A stretch of DNA of 64,000 nt from Clostridium sp. AWRP (GCF_004006395.2 NZ_CP029758.2:2418001-2482000), one strand, 5' to 3'. Counted from the stretch's first letter, positions 1 through 8,869 are shown. A program made the numbers and translations. Notes: a model not told the origin generated them from the sequence alone.

Positions 1-7
1 TTTCATA

Positions 8-51
8 TTATAGTGTACTAGCCGTTAACTTATTAACGTTAATAAGTTAAC
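8..51 (-). promoter_or_regulatory. Palindromic operator overlapping a leftward promoter
   Basis: Positions 24-51 form a perfect 28-bp palindrome with half-site GTTAACTTATTAAC. Reading leftward, a TATAAT -10 lies at 8-13 and a weak TTAATA -35 lies inside the palindrome, so a protein bound there would block transcription toward the left edge. The nearest regulator gene is the GntR/FadR-type gene at 216-914 and is the obvious candidate ligand-responsive repressor. The controlled gene is outside the window, so the target is inference. Confidence 0.5.
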
Positions 52-76
52 TATTTAAGCAAAAGGTTTTTTACAT

Positions 77-150
77 TTATCCGATGACTACCTGCTCTAA
101 TGCTCCCGCTTCTCCAAGTGGTAGCAAAGAGCAGCTACATCCCTGGATAA
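77..150 (-). repeat. Structured intergenic repeat, copy 1 (short form)
   Basis: This is the short member of a three-copy family (other copies at 24332-24458 and 33887-34011). The ends TTATCC and GGATAA pair, followed by GAC/ATC-flanked CTGCTCT pairing with AGAGCAG. The inner long hairpin found in the other two copies (about 50 nt) is missing here, so the apical loop is reduced to the CTCCAAGTGG region. It lies between the GntR gene and a leftward promoter. It may act as the 3' end structure of the GntR transcript. It is a repeat by comparison within this window; its function is unknown. Confidence 0.7.
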
Positions 151-161
151 CGATTTCTAAT

Positions 162-191
162 CATTATATGGAGTCTTGACTCCATATAATG
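162..191 (-). terminator. Strong hairpin downstream of the GntR gene
   Basis: A 13-bp perfect stem (CATTATATGGAGT with its complement) closes a CTTG loop. It sits just after the stop of the minus-strand GntR gene, as a terminator would, but it lacks a clear T-run. Each copy of the structured repeat in this window has such an unrelated hairpin on its high-coordinate side, so it may be part of the same composite element. Confidence 0.5.
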
Positions 192-201
192 CCAAGAACT
201 C

Positions 202-216
202 TGTTTATCCGATGAT
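202..216 (-). repeat. Solitary end fragment of the structured repeat, overlapping a stop codon
   Basis: On the minus strand this reads GTAATCATCGGATAA, matching the terminal GTAGTCATCGGATAA of copy 1 at 14 of 15 positions. Its TAA (216-218) is the stop codon of the GntR gene. The repeat's end therefore appears a second time, without its partner arm, immediately at the 3' end of the coding sequence. Confidence 0.5.
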
Positions 217-914
217 TACATATTATTTCTAATATACTTATCCGTAAAATCTAAATGTTTTTTCATTTCTTCTGAAGCCATTTTAGCATCATGATTTTTA
301 ATAGCTTCATATATTTTAATATGCTGTGCTGCAAGTACTGATAGATTTCCTTCATTTACAAGTATCTTACCTCTAGCCTCTTTTAAAAAGGAATCCATTA
401 AAAAAGACATTGAATTTAAAATATTTTTTATCAAAAAATTTTCAGTAACTTGGGCAATTTGATAATGAAATTGTTTATCAAGTTCTACATTATCTTTCTC
501 ATCTTTAGAAGTTTTGAAAGCATTTGCTAATCTCTCCAGATTACCTAGCTGCTCATCATTTATTTTTTCTGCAGCTATAGCTGCTGTTCTCACTTCTATA
601 ATTTTTCTCACTTCCATTATTTCTTCAGGTTTCCCACCCTGGAGCATAAATATTATAGACAATGGTTCAAATAAGCTGTCCTCAAAGCTTTGTTTTATAA
701 AATTTCCTTCCCCCTGCCTGCTGTCTATTAGCCCTATAACTTGAAGCGCCCTTAAAGCTTCCCTTATAGACGTCCTACTCACTTTAAAGTTATCAACTAA
801 CTCTCTTTCAGACGGAAGTTTGTCTCCTCTTTTTAAAGTACCATCCATAATCATATTTTCAATTTGCACTATTACATGTTCATATACCTTTGTGTTCTTT
901 ATAGGTGTAAACAT
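216..914 (-). CDS. GntR-family transcriptional regulator, FadR/FCD subfamily
   Basis: A 232-residue regulator with an N-terminal winged helix-turn-helix (about residues 5-70, with DKLPSERELVDNFKVSRTSI and REALRALQVIGLI) and an all-helical FCD ligand-binding domain (about 85-225). A GTG 12 bases upstream (926) is in frame, but it lies inside the ribosome site GAGGTGG, so ATG at 914 with 8-nt spacing is the better start. FadR-type regulators bind small organic acids such as lactate or gluconate and usually repress the neighbouring operon. Here the probable target lies off the left edge behind the palindrome at 24-51. A lactate-operon regulator like LctA of acetogens is a reasonable guess, but the sequence seen here does not prove it. 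Confidence 0.85.
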   Translation of the reverse strand: MFTPIKNTKVYEHVIVQIENMIMDGTLKRGDKLPSERELVDNFKVSRTSIREALRALQVIGLIDSRQGEGNFIKQSFEDSLFEPLSIIFMLQGGKPEEIMEVRKIIEVRTAAIAAEKINDEQLGNLERLANAFKTSKDEKDNVELDKQFHYQIAQVTENFLIKNILNSMSFLMDSFLKEARGKILVNEGNLSVLAAQHIKIYEAIKNHDAKMASEEMKKHLDFTDKYIRNNM

Positions 915-962
915 CAAATGAGCCACCTCAATTCATTTTATCTTATATTTGCATAACTTCTT

Positions 963-1643
963 CTATATATTTTGAGCAGAACCTACAAAAACATTATTCC
1001 ACTTTGTATATATATCAAATAAACTTACTACATCCTGCTCATTATACAATAATATTTTTTGTTTTTTCATTTCAGGCATTCTCTTTATATATTCATTGTC
1101 CTTTGATATTTTACTAAAGGTTTTCGCCAAATTTGAACCACTTATCACTTCATTTTCTCTATTTATTCCAAATTCTTTTTCCAATGCTTTTAGACCTATG
1201 GATTTATGCATTTCTTTTTCATATTCTTTTTGCAAATCTATACTTATAAAATAATCTTTTATATTAAATTCTATACCATATTTCTCAAAAAGATAGTTTA
1301 TTACTGTAAAATCATTATTGCCTGAAAAAGTCACTATATATTTTTTTCCCATTTCAATCATAGTTTCAAAGTAACTTCTTGCTAAATCAAGTATATCTCT
1401 TACATCTTTGCTGTTTTCTATCATATACTGAGTTACTTTTAAAATTTGATTTTTGTAATCATAAAAACAGCATCCAAATACTCCTATACATATTGGTTTC
1501 TTATATATATAATGCTCTAAATCAAAAAATATAGAATCTTTAAAAACACAGTTATTATTCTCTACTTTTAGTGAACTTTCTGTCATAGGCATTTCAACAC
1601 CAACATCATTAAGTCTTTCTATCACTTTATCACTCTTCTCCAA
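963..1643 (-). CDS. RNase H-like predicted exonuclease (YprB-type fold)
   Basis: The product is up to 226 residues. The sequence FFDLE near residue 40 supplies the DxE pair of a DEDD-type 3'-5' exonuclease. FSGNNDFTVINYLF (about 125-140) fits the second motif, and YNEQDVVSLFDIY near the C-terminus fits the YNxxD motif. This resembles the RNase_H_2 family. A relative with clearer motifs is encoded at 5259-6056. The start is unsure: TTG at 1643 has no ribosome site, while a GTG six codons in follows GGAGAAGAG at a rather long distance. Substrate unknown; nucleic-acid trimming is a family inference. It probably shares a transcript with the HAD gene at 1666-2391, 22 nt upstream of it. Confidence 0.7.
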   Translation of the reverse strand: MEKSDKVIERLNDVGVEMPMTESSLKVENNNCVFKDSIFFDLEHYIYKKPICIGVFGCCFYDYKNQILKVTQYMIENSKDVRDILDLARSYFETMIEMGKKYIVTFSGNNDFTVINYLFEKYGIEFNIKDYFISIDLQKEYEKEMHKSIGLKALEKEFGINRENEVISGSNLAKTFSKISKDNEYIKRMPEMKKQKILLYNEQDVVSLFDIYTKWNNVFVGSAQNI

Positions 1644-1665
1644 TTCATTTTAAAACATAGACAAT

Positions 1666-2391
1666 TTATATATCATTTATGCACTTTGTTTCTAGTTTAT
1701 ATATCATATCTTTTCTTTCCACTATTACTTTTGCCTTTTCGCTTAAAACACTATTATCTTTTATTTTTTTCAAAAGTTCCCGGGTTGGATTTACACAGAC
1801 AGGGTTTCCAACCATATTAAGCATTGCAAAATCTCCTGAAGTATCCCCATATGCATAACTTTTTGCTAAATCTATACCATATTTTTCAACTAATAATTCT
1901 ATGGCTTTTTTCTTGCTAACACTATCCCACATAGGAACAACTTCTCCCGTATAAATATCACTACTATCTATAATATACACAGCTCCTACATAATCGTCAA
2001 ATCCATATCTAACAGCCATCTCCCTTACAAGCTCCACCGGGCTTCCAGATACAGTTATAACCTTGTGCCCCTGCTCCTTATGCCATTTTATCATATCCCT
2101 AGTATAAGAATACACCCTATGGCCCTTTTGTGAAACTACATTTTTGGCTATAAATTCTATTTGAGATCTGTGAAGACCTTTTATAGCTTCAATATATATA
2201 CCAGCAATCTTTAAAAGATAATTATCATAATTTCCCTCTCTTTTATCCCACTTTTCATATTCTGGTTTAACTTCCTTATACCATCTTTCTCCAGGTATTA
2301 CTTCATATTTCACTAATTTTTTGAATACCTCTGTTATAAGACCCTCTCTATATAAAGTACCATCAATATCAAAAAAAGCTGCTATACTCAT
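1666..2391 (-). CDS. HAD-superfamily hydrolase, subfamily IB
   Basis: The 241-residue protein has the HAD nucleophile motif FFDIDGTLY (residues 6-14), the motif II serine in TVSGSPVEL (about 113-121) and the motif III/IV acidic pair in YAYGDTSGDFAML (about 181-193). This layout, with a helical cap between motifs I and II, is that of phosphoserine-phosphatase-like IB hydrolases, often phosphoserine, phosphorylethanolamine or lipid-phosphate phosphatases. The ATG follows AAGGAGAATAAAGAGT, a good ribosome site. Substrate cannot be told. It is first in a short minus-strand unit with the exonuclease at 963-1643 and is divergent from feoAB. Confidence 0.85.
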   Translation of the reverse strand: MSIAAFFDIDGTLYREGLITEVFKKLVKYEVIPGERWYKEVKPEYEKWDKREGNYDNYLLKIAGIYIEAIKGLHRSQIEFIAKNVVSQKGHRVYSYTRDMIKWHKEQGHKVITVSGSPVELVREMAVRYGFDDYVGAVYIIDSSDIYTGEVVPMWDSVSKKKAIELLVEKYGIDLAKSYAYGDTSGDFAMLNMVGNPVCVNPTRELLKKIKDNSVLSEKAKVIVERKDMIYKLETKCINDI

Positions 2392-2491
2392 ACTCTTTAT
2401 TCTCCTTAACTATTATTTGAAAAAACATAAATATATCTTATTATTTTAACATACATACTTATAATATCAATATTCAAAAAAAAATAATCGG

Positions 2492-2551
2492 TTGACAGTA
2501 TATTTCTAATATGATATTATAATATCAGAAATGATAATGATTTTCATTATA
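2492..2551 (+). promoter_or_regulatory. feoAB promoter with a Fur box
   Basis: TTGACA (2492-2497), a 17-nt spacer and TATTAT (2515-2520) make a near-consensus sigma-A promoter. Just downstream, 2533-2551 reads GATAATGATTTTCATTATA, which matches the classic 19-bp Fur box at all but three positions and overlaps the expected transcription start. Iron-loaded Fur bound there should silence the feo operon. Confidence 0.85.
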
Positions 2552-2577
2552 TTTAACAAATTGGGAGGTGGCTTTAT

Positions 2578-2805
2578 ATGAGTATTTGCGATTTAAAACT
2601 AGGTGAAATTGGAATGATAAAAAGTATAAATGGTAATGAAAAATTAGTTAAAAGACTTCTTGCTCTTGGATGCATAGAAGGGACTGAAGTATTATTAAAA
2701 AATTGTGCTCCTTTAGGGGATCCTATAGTTATAAACTTAAGAGGTTTCAATTTAGCTATACGTAAAAAGGATGCACAAAATATATCAGTAAATGTCCCTG
2801 CATAA
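2578..2805 (+). CDS. feoA: Ferrous iron transport protein A
   Basis: A 75-residue SH3-like FeoA protein, typical length, with the conserved GxxxxVxxLxxLG-like stretch (KLVKRLLALGCIEGTEV, about residues 23-39) and the closing LAIRKKDAQNI segment. FeoA is a small cytoplasmic partner that supports FeoB activity at the membrane. The ATG follows TTGGGAGGTGGCTTTAT. It is the first gene of the Fur-controlled operon; feoB starts 37 nt after its stop. Confidence 0.93.
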   Translation: MSICDLKLGEIGMIKSINGNEKLVKRLLALGCIEGTEVLLKNCAPLGDPIVINLRGFNLAIRKKDAQNISVNVPA

Positions 2806-2842
2806 AATTATTAATAATGAAGTTATAGACGGGAGGAGTAAT

Positions 2843-4609
2843 ATGATCGTAGCAGCTTTACTTGGCAACCCAAACGTGGGTAAAACTTCTTTATTTAATC
2901 ATCTAACTGGTTCAAATCAATATGTTGGAAACTGGGCTGGAGTAACCGTTGAAAAAAAGGAAGGTTACGTAGATAATTTTATAAAAATTGTAGATTTGCC
3001 CGGAATATATGCCATGGATACATATTCTAACGAAGAAAAAGTATCCAAAGAATTTTTACTTACAGGAAATCCAAGCGTAATAATAAATATTGTAGATTCA
3101 TCAAATCTAAATAGGAATCTATATCTTACAACTCAATTGAAACAATTTAATAAACCTATTATATTAGTTTTGAATATGATGGATGCAGCAGAATCTAAAG
3201 GATTAAAAATAGATTTTTCAGCACTTTCTAAAGAACTAGGAGTAACAGTGGTTCCAATTGTAGCAGCTAAAGGAAAAGGTATAGACAACCTTCTTGAAAT
3301 TCTTAAAAGTGGTAACTTTTTAAAAGAAACAGATAATAGCAAATTTATCTTTGAAAATGAAAAAACAGCCTATTCCTATATAAATAATATTTTAAACAAA
3401 TGTGTTAAGGAAACAAAAAAAAATATTACTTCAACTACTGAAAAAATAGATAAAGTAGTTTTAAATAGATTTTTAGCTTATCCAATATTTTTAATATGCT
3501 TAATATTGATCTTCAAATTTACTTTTAGTTGGGTAGGCCAGCCTACTGCAGATATTTTTGACAACTTTTTAGAAAGCTTCTTAAAACCAGATTTAAAGAT
3601 ACTCTTAGCAGGAACAAGTAACTGGTTTAGTTCTCTTTTAGTAGATGGTATTCTATCTGGTGTAGGATCTGTAGTTGTATTTTTCCCCGTTATATTTTGC
3701 TTATTTTTAGGAGTATCTTTTTTGGAAGACAGCGGATACATGGCAAGAGGGGCTTTTATAATGGACAAACTTATGAGAAAAATGGGGTTGTCTGGAAAAG
3801 CTTTTATACCACTTATAGTAGGTTTTGGTTGCTCCGTACCTGCAATTATGACTTCTAGAACACTTGAAAGTGAAAAAGATAGAAAATTAACAGCATTACT
3901 TATACCTTTAATGTCATGTAACGCTAGATTACCTATATATGCACTATTTGCATCAGCTTTTTTCACTAAAAATAAAACTACTGTAGTATTTTCTTTGTAC
4001 ATTCTTGGAATCTTTATAGCCTTTTTAATTGGCCTGATTTTTAAAAATACCTTATTTAAAAAAGACGAAGAACCTTTTATAATAGAACTTCCTGAATACA
4101 ATATTCCTGAATTAAAAAGTTTGTTATTTCACACTTGGGAAAAAGCTAAGGGATTCTTAAAAAAAGCAGGTACCATAATATTTTCCATGTCGGTTTTAAT
4201 CTGGTTTTTGTCTAATTTCAATTTATCTGGTATGGTATCCATGGATAAAAGTATTCTATCTTCTATCGGTAAATTAATAAGTCCTATATTTTCACCAATG
4301 GGATTTGGCACCTGGCAAAGTTCAGTATCACTTATTACAGGTATCACCGCAAAAGAAATTGTATTAAGTACTATGAGTATTGTATATGGTGGAAATTTAG
4401 TCACCTCTCTTCAAAGTCAATTTTCCCCTATTTCCGCTTATGCATTCTTAGTTTTTGTATTACTATATACCCCTTGTATATCTGCAATAGCAACCATGAA
4501 AAAAGAATACGGAAACAAAATAGCAGTATTTTCCGTAACATACCAACTTTTACTGGCATGGATATCTTCTTTTACTGTATTTAATATAGCTTCACTTATA
4601 TTTAAGTAA
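2843..4609 (+). CDS. feoB: Ferrous iron transporter B (G protein-coupled membrane permease)
   Basis: The 588-residue FeoB imports Fe2+ through the cytoplasmic membrane. The N-terminal G domain shows G1 GNPNVGKTS (8-16), G3 DLPG (51-54) and G4 NMMD (111-114). The membrane half follows from about residue 210, with the conserved Cys motif FGCSVPAIM in the first gate repeat and TPCISAIATM in the last. An in-frame ATG at 2792 overlaps feoA, but ATG at 2843 is preceded by GGGAGGAGTAAT and begins directly with the G-domain strand, so I use it. It is shorter than the roughly 650-770 residues of many FeoB proteins. It is followed by a small Cys-rich protein. Confidence 0.95.
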   Translation: MIVAALLGNPNVGKTSLFNHLTGSNQYVGNWAGVTVEKKEGYVDNFIKIVDLPGIYAMDTYSNEEKVSKEFLLTGNPSVIINIVDSSNLNRNLYLTTQLKQFNKPIILVLNMMDAAESKGLKIDFSALSKELGVTVVPIVAAKGKGIDNLLEILKSGNFLKETDNSKFIFENEKTAYSYINNILNKCVKETKKNITSTTEKIDKVVLNRFLAYPIFLICLILIFKFTFSWVGQPTADIFDNFLESFLKPDLKILLAGTSNWFSSLLVDGILSGVGSVVVFFPVIFCLFLGVSFLEDSGYMARGAFIMDKLMRKMGLSGKAFIPLIVGFGCSVPAIMTSRTLESEKDRKLTALLIPLMSCNARLPIYALFASAFFTKNKTTVVFSLYILGIFIAFLIGLIFKNTLFKKDEEPFIIELPEYNIPELKSLLFHTWEKAKGFLKKAGTIIFSMSVLIWFLSNFNLSGMVSMDKSILSSIGKLISPIFSPMGFGTWQSSVSLITGITAKEIVLSTMSIVYGGNLVTSLQSQFSPISAYAFLVFVLLYTPCISAIATMKKEYGNKIAVFSVTYQLLLAWISSFTVFNIASLIFK

Positions 4610-4623
4610 TGGAGGGGTTTTAA

Positions 4624-4785
4624 TTGTTAGAAATTATAGTAACAATACTTATTGCAGGAACAGCCTTGTATATACTTTATAGAAATATTAAAAATAGAGC
4701 CAAAGGTAAATGTGATTGTGGATGCTGTACTGGTTCAAAATGTCCCTATCATACAAAAGATTGTAATAATATAAAAAGGTTCTGA
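4624..4785 (+). CDS. Small Cys-rich FeoB-associated membrane protein
   Basis: This 53-residue gene starts with TTG at 4624 after GGAGGGG. One hydrophobic segment (residues 3-20, IIVTILIAGTALYILY) is followed by a basic stretch and a cysteine cluster CDCGCC...KC...DC (residues 30-47). Short proteins of this design commonly follow feoB in Firmicutes ('FeoB-associated Cys-rich membrane protein'). The role is not established; metal binding or coupling to FeoB is inference. Its last codons, AAA AGG TTC TGA, lie inside the terminator hairpin. Confidence 0.85.
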   Translation: MLEIIVTILIAGTALYILYRNIKNRAKGKCDCGCCTGSKCPYHTKDCNNIKRF

Positions 4786-4807
4786 TATAAATATCAGAAC
4801 CTTTTTA
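4774..4807. terminator. Bidirectional terminator carrying both stop codons
   Basis: A perfect stem (AAAAAGGTTCTGATAT with its complement) is flanked by A-run and T-run, so it can terminate transcription from both directions. It contains the last codons of the Feo small protein (plus strand) and of the CBS protein (minus strand); both end in Lys-Arg-Phe because the palindrome encodes the same residues either way. Confidence 0.9.
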
Positions 4808-5171
4808 TAACATAATCCAATATATCTTCGATGGATATAATTCCTTTAACCGTATTTTCATCATCTATTACAGGAATAGATACTATGTTCTTTTCCCTCA
4901 ACCTTTTCGCAACAGTTAAAATGTCCTCGTCACTTTTAGCTGTAACTACATTCTTTGCCATAACCCAGTCAACAGGACATGTATCATAATGTCCTTCTTC
5001 CATTAGAAACCTATATATATCTGCTTTTACTATCATACCTGTTAGTTTACCGTTTTCATCAACCACGGGTGCTCCATTTATATTATGGTCATACATTACA
5101 TCTAGAGCCTTATGGAGACTATCTTCTCTCTTTAATTTCACAATATCAGAATGCATTATCTCTCCTACCAT
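4794..5171 (-). CDS. Tandem CBS-domain protein
   Basis: The 125-residue protein consists of two CBS motifs (about residues 4-60 and 66-124) with HKALDVMYDHNINGAPVVDE and VIDDENTVKGIISIEDILDY typical of the family. CBS pairs bind adenine nucleotides or related ligands and act as sensors; no catalytic domain is attached. An ATG 21 codons upstream is in frame, but ATG at 5171 follows AGGGAGGGATAATAGT and the extra residues are not CBS-like, so the short form is chosen. It is convergent with the feo operon. Confidence 0.85.
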   Translation of the reverse strand: MVGEIMHSDIVKLKREDSLHKALDVMYDHNINGAPVVDENGKLTGMIVKADIYRFLMEEGHYDTCPVDWVMAKNVVTAKSDEDILTVAKRLREKNIVSIPVIDDENTVKGIISIEDILDYVIKRF

Positions 5172-5258
5172 ACTATTATCCCTCCCTATTTCAATTATAC
5201 AGTTATTTTTCAATATAAAGTACAAATATTTCAAAAATTTAATTTTATATTAAAATTA

Positions 5259-6056
5259 CTAGTAACTATTATTTATTATATTTACTAATTCATCACAATC
5301 ATTTTCACCTTTTAGGAGATGGTTTATGACGTGAGAAGCAGCTCTTTTAGATACTTTTTCTAATGGAACATCTAGTCGTATATTATTCTTTTTCAAAAGT
5401 ACTTTCAAATATTTTAACTGTTTCTCTGTAATACAATCTTCCCTTACAAGCAAATTATTATTTTTAATTTTGCAAGCAAATTCATGTATTTTAGGTAAAT
5501 TTAAAACATCTTCATAATTATGAAGCATTATAGTTTTCTTTACATTTTCATTTTTACTTTCTAGAAATTCTTTATACAGATCTACACTAATTCCACCATC
5601 TATTTTATCTTTTCGTTCTATTCCCACATGTTTCTCTACAGTCTTTAAATTACATCTTTCCATTCCAAGTTGTTTATGGTAAGGTCTTATAAGCCTGTAC
5701 AAATCTATGTGATGTTCAGGAGCTTCAAAACACATATTGTTTTGATGAGCCCTCTCTTTTATAAAAGGCTCATCAAATGCTATTCCATTATAGGAACACC
5801 AGCTGCTGTATTTTTTTACATCTAATCCAAAATTATATATAACTTCTCTTTCATCTTCTAAAACATCAGAAAAATACTGTTTCATTTCAAAGTCATTCCT
5901 GCTTAAAAATCTCCCAAAAGATATAAGTATTATGTTGTCATGTTCTCTGTCAAATCCTGTTGTCTCTATATCAAAATATGCCACATCATCCATATTACAA
6001 CTTGAAAATATATCTTCTGAAATATTTATACGCTGTTTATATTCTTTGATTTCCAT
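5259..6056 (-). CDS. RNase H-like predicted exonuclease
   Basis: A 265-residue protein with VAYFDIETTGFD (about 25-36, the DxE motif), SYNGIAFDEPFIKER (about 108-122) and LHNYEDVLNLPKI (about 177-190, YxxxD). These are the three motifs of DnaQ-like/RNase_H_2 3'-5' exonucleases. It is a longer relative of the product of 963-1643, with a C-terminal extension of about 65 residues. Two such genes within 5 kb suggest divergent paralogs. The start has only a weak ribosome site (CTAGGTT). The substrate is unknown. Confidence 0.75.
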   Translation of the reverse strand: MEIKEYKQRINISEDIFSSCNMDDVAYFDIETTGFDREHDNIILISFGRFLSRNDFEMKQYFSDVLEDEREVIYNFGLDVKKYSSWCSYNGIAFDEPFIKERAHQNNMCFEAPEHHIDLYRLIRPYHKQLGMERCNLKTVEKHVGIERKDKIDGGISVDLYKEFLESKNENVKKTIMLHNYEDVLNLPKIHEFACKIKNNNLLVREDCITEKQLKYLKVLLKKNNIRLDVPLEKVSKRAASHVINHLLKGENDCDELVNIINNSY

Positions 6057-6122
6057 AACCTAGTTACTAAGTAACTTCTCCATCTCCATTCTGCTGTAGA
6101 ATTGAAAATACAAATGCTATTT

Positions 6123-7817
6123 TTACATTTCTTCTACTACATCTATTCCAAGTAAATTCAAACCATTTTTTATTACCCGGCAGGAAGCCTTTACAAGTTG
6201 AATCCTAGCTTCCTTAACACTTTCATCTTCAGCATTTATAATACTATGTGCATTGTAAAACTTATTAAAGGCTTTAGCTGCATCTATTACATATCTAGTT
6301 ACTATAAATGGTTCCAACTTATTTATAGCATTTAATACTGCCTTATTAAAACCATGAAGTATTTTTACAAGTTCAAATTCCTCTTTACTATTTAATTTGC
6401 TGTAATCTACATTTTCACTTATACCAGCAGGAGCTTTCCTTAATATACTTTTTCCTCTAGCATAGCTATATTGTACATAAGGACCAGTTTCTCCTTCAAA
6501 GCTCAGCATTTCATTCCAGTCAAATACTATATCTCTTTCTCTGTTGTTTTTTAAATAAGTGAATACAACAGCTCCTACACCTATCTTCTTTGCAACTTCT
6601 TCTTTATTTTCAAGCTCAGGATTTTTTTCATTTATTATTTCAAGGGTCCTCTCTATAGCTCTGTTCAACAAATCCTCTAAGAATATTACGTCTCCCTTCC
6701 TTGTAGAAAGTTTTTTATCTGCAAATCTTACAAGACCAAAACCTACATGTACACATGAATCAACCCAATCTTTTCCCATTAATTTAAGAGTTGCAAATAT
6801 CTGTCTAAAATAAAGTGACTGATCGAGTCCCACTACATATATACATTTATCAAAGTCATAAGTTTTCTTTCTATATATAGCTGCAGTCAAATCACGAGTT
6901 GCATATATAGTAGCTCCATCCGATTTCTTTACAATGCAAGGAGGTAAATTATAATCATCAAGCATTACAACTTTTGCTCCATTACTATCAACTAAAATAC
7001 CTGTCTTGTCTATTTCCTCTACAACAGCATCCATTTTATCTGAATAAAAACTCTCTCCTGCATAAGAATCAAAATCCACATTTAGAAGATCGTATATCTT
7101 TTTAAATTCTCTAAGGCTTAAATCTTTAAACTTTTTCCAGAGGGTAACTTCTTCCTCGCATCCATCTTCTAATTTCTTAAAATACATTCTACCTTCTTCA
7201 TTGAGTGAAGGATCTTTTTCAGCTTCCTCATGAAATTTAACATATATTCTTAAAAGCTCTTTTATTGGATCTTTATGTAGGGAATCTTCATCACACCATC
7301 TTTTATAAGCAGATATGAGCTTTCCAAATTGAGTTCCCCAATCTCCCAAATGATTTATTCTGGTACAGTTATATCCTTGAGAACTTATCATTTTATACAA
7401 CGCATTTCCAACAGATGTACTAAAAAGGTGTCCTACGTGAAATGGCTTTGCAATGTTAGGTGAGGAAAACTCTACAACTACATTTTTTCCTTTACCTATC
7501 TCAGACTTCCCATAATTCTCTCCTTCTTTTAATACCTTCTCTAAAGTATCTTTTGTAAAAGCTGCTTTATCCACAAAAAAGTTTAAATAAGGTCCTAGAT
7601 TTTCAACTTTTTCAAAATATTCTTTGTCTAATTTACTTTTCAATTCTTCTGCAATCATATTTGGAGCTTTTCTTAACGTCTTTGCCAATTGAAAACATGG
7701 AAAGGCATAATCCCCCATCTCAGGCTTTGGAGGTATCTCTATCAAGCCTTTTATAAAATCCAATTCTAAATCTACATTTTCTTTAATTCTTTCTGCTATT
7801 ATTTCTTTATAGTCCAT
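6123..7817 (-). CDS. argS: Arginyl-tRNA synthetase
   Basis: A class I aminoacyl-tRNA synthetase of 564 residues charging tRNA-Arg. The N-terminal Add1 domain is followed by the HIGH-type motif [12 protein letters not shown] (119-130), the KMSK equivalent KLSTRKGD, and a C-terminal DALR anticodon-binding domain that begins near residue 445 ([10 protein letters not shown]). Length is normal for ArgRS. No T-box leader is visible in the short upstream gap (7818-7882). The ribosome site is weak. It appears monocistronic or shares a transcript with galE upstream. Confidence 0.96.
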   Translation of the reverse strand: MDYKEIIAERIKENVDLELDFIKGLIEIPPKPEMGDYAFPCFQLAKTLRKAPNMIAEELKSKLDKEYFEKVENLGPYLNFFVDKAAFTKDTLEKVLKEGENYGKSEIGKGKNVVVEFSSPNIAKPFHVGHLFSTSVGNALYKMISSQGYNCTRINHLGDWGTQFGKLISAYKRWCDEDSLHKDPIKELLRIYVKFHEEAEKDPSLNEEGRMYFKKLEDGCEEEVTLWKKFKDLSLREFKKIYDLLNVDFDSYAGESFYSDKMDAVVEEIDKTGILVDSNGAKVVMLDDYNLPPCIVKKSDGATIYATRDLTAAIYRKKTYDFDKCIYVVGLDQSLYFRQIFATLKLMGKDWVDSCVHVGFGLVRFADKKLSTRKGDVIFLEDLLNRAIERTLEIINEKNPELENKEEVAKKIGVGAVVFTYLKNNRERDIVFDWNEMLSFEGETGPYVQYSYARGKSILRKAPAGISENVDYSKLNSKEEFELVKILHGFNKAVLNAINKLEPFIVTRYVIDAAKAFNKFYNAHSIINAEDESVKEARIQLVKASCRVIKNGLNLLGIDVVEEM

Positions 7818-7882
7818 AACTTTATGTTAAATAAATTTATATTTATTTAACATTATTCAACTCCTCTCCTGTTTACATTCTA

Positions 7883-8869
7883 TTATTTTTCATATCCAGT
7901 TGCATGATTTTTATGCCAATTCCAGGCAGTTCCAATAATGTTCTCCAGAGAATTATACTTTGGCTTCCATCCAAGCTCTTCCTGGGCTTTCTTAGAAGAA
8001 GCCACAAGCACTGCCGGATCCCCTTGTCTCCTAGGTGCAATTTCAGCCTCTATTTTTTCTCCAGTTACCTTTCTTGAAACTTCAATTACTTCTTTTACAG
8101 AAAATCCTTTTCCATTACCTAAATTATAAATCTTACTTTCATTTTCTTTCATAATTTTATTTAGTGCTAAAAGATGAGCATTAGCTAAATCAGTTACATG
8201 AACGTAATCTCTAATACAGGTACCATCTTCTGTATTGTAATCATCCCCAAATATGAATATTTTATCTCTCTTTTTTAAAGCTACTTGAAGTATTATTGGA
8301 ATTAAATGAGTTTCAGGCCTGTGATCTTCTCCTATATACCCATTTATATGTGCTCCAGCTGCATTAAAATATCTCAGTGCAGCATACTTTATACCATATG
8401 CCCTATCACTCCACTTCAAAACTTTCTCCACTGTAAGCTTTGATTCTCCATAGGGATTAGTAGGATATGTAACTGCATTTTCTAAAATTGGTATGCTTTC
8501 AGGTTCACCATAAGTAGCTGCAGTTGATGAAAATACAATATACTTTACATTATGTTTTCTCATTGCTTTAAGTAAATTTAAAGTTCCACCTACATTATTA
8601 TCAAAGTATTTAAGAGGTTCATCTACACTTTCCCCTACAAGAGAATAAGCAGCAAAATCTATTACGGCTTCAATTTCATTTTCTCCAAATACTCTGTCAA
8701 GTATATTATCATCTCTTAAATCTCCCTTATATACCTTTCCACCTAAAACTGCAGATCTATGTCCCTTTTCAAAATTATCTAATACAATAACTTCTTTTTT
8801 ATTTTCCAATAACTCAGCAATCATATGACTGCCTATGTATCCGGCTCCACCGCAAACTAAAATTGCCAT
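7883..8869 (-). CDS. galE: UDP-glucose 4-epimerase
   Basis: An extended short-chain dehydrogenase of 328 residues interconverting UDP-glucose and UDP-galactose, supplying sugars for cell-surface polymers or galactose use. The NAD-binding motif GGAGYIGS is at residues 7-14, the catalytic Ser lies in FSSTAATYG (about 113-121), and the YxxxK pair is Tyr140-Lys144 (NPYGESK). DYVHVTDLANAHLLAL is the usual C-terminal signature. The ATG follows TTGGAGGATTTATA. No gal operon partners are nearby. Confidence 0.92.
   Translation of the reverse strand: MAILVCGGAGYIGSHMIAELLENKKEVIVLDNFEKGHRSAVLGGKVYKGDLRDDNILDRVFGENEIEAVIDFAAYSLVGESVDEPLKYFDNNVGGTLNLLKAMRKHNVKYIVFSSTAATYGEPESIPILENAVTYPTNPYGESKLTVEKVLKWSDRAYGIKYAALRYFNAAGAHINGYIGEDHRPETHLIPIILQVALKKRDKIFIFGDDYNTEDGTCIRDYVHVTDLANAHLLALNKIMKENESKIYNLGNGKGFSVKEVIEVSRKVTGEKIEAEIAPRRQGDPAVLVASSKKAQEELGWKPKYNSLENIIGTAWNWHKNHATGYEK

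Noticed and set aside
7818..7882. Possible T-box leader before argS
   Set aside because: The gap is only 65 nt and shows no T-box sequence (AGGGUGGNACCGCG) or terminator.
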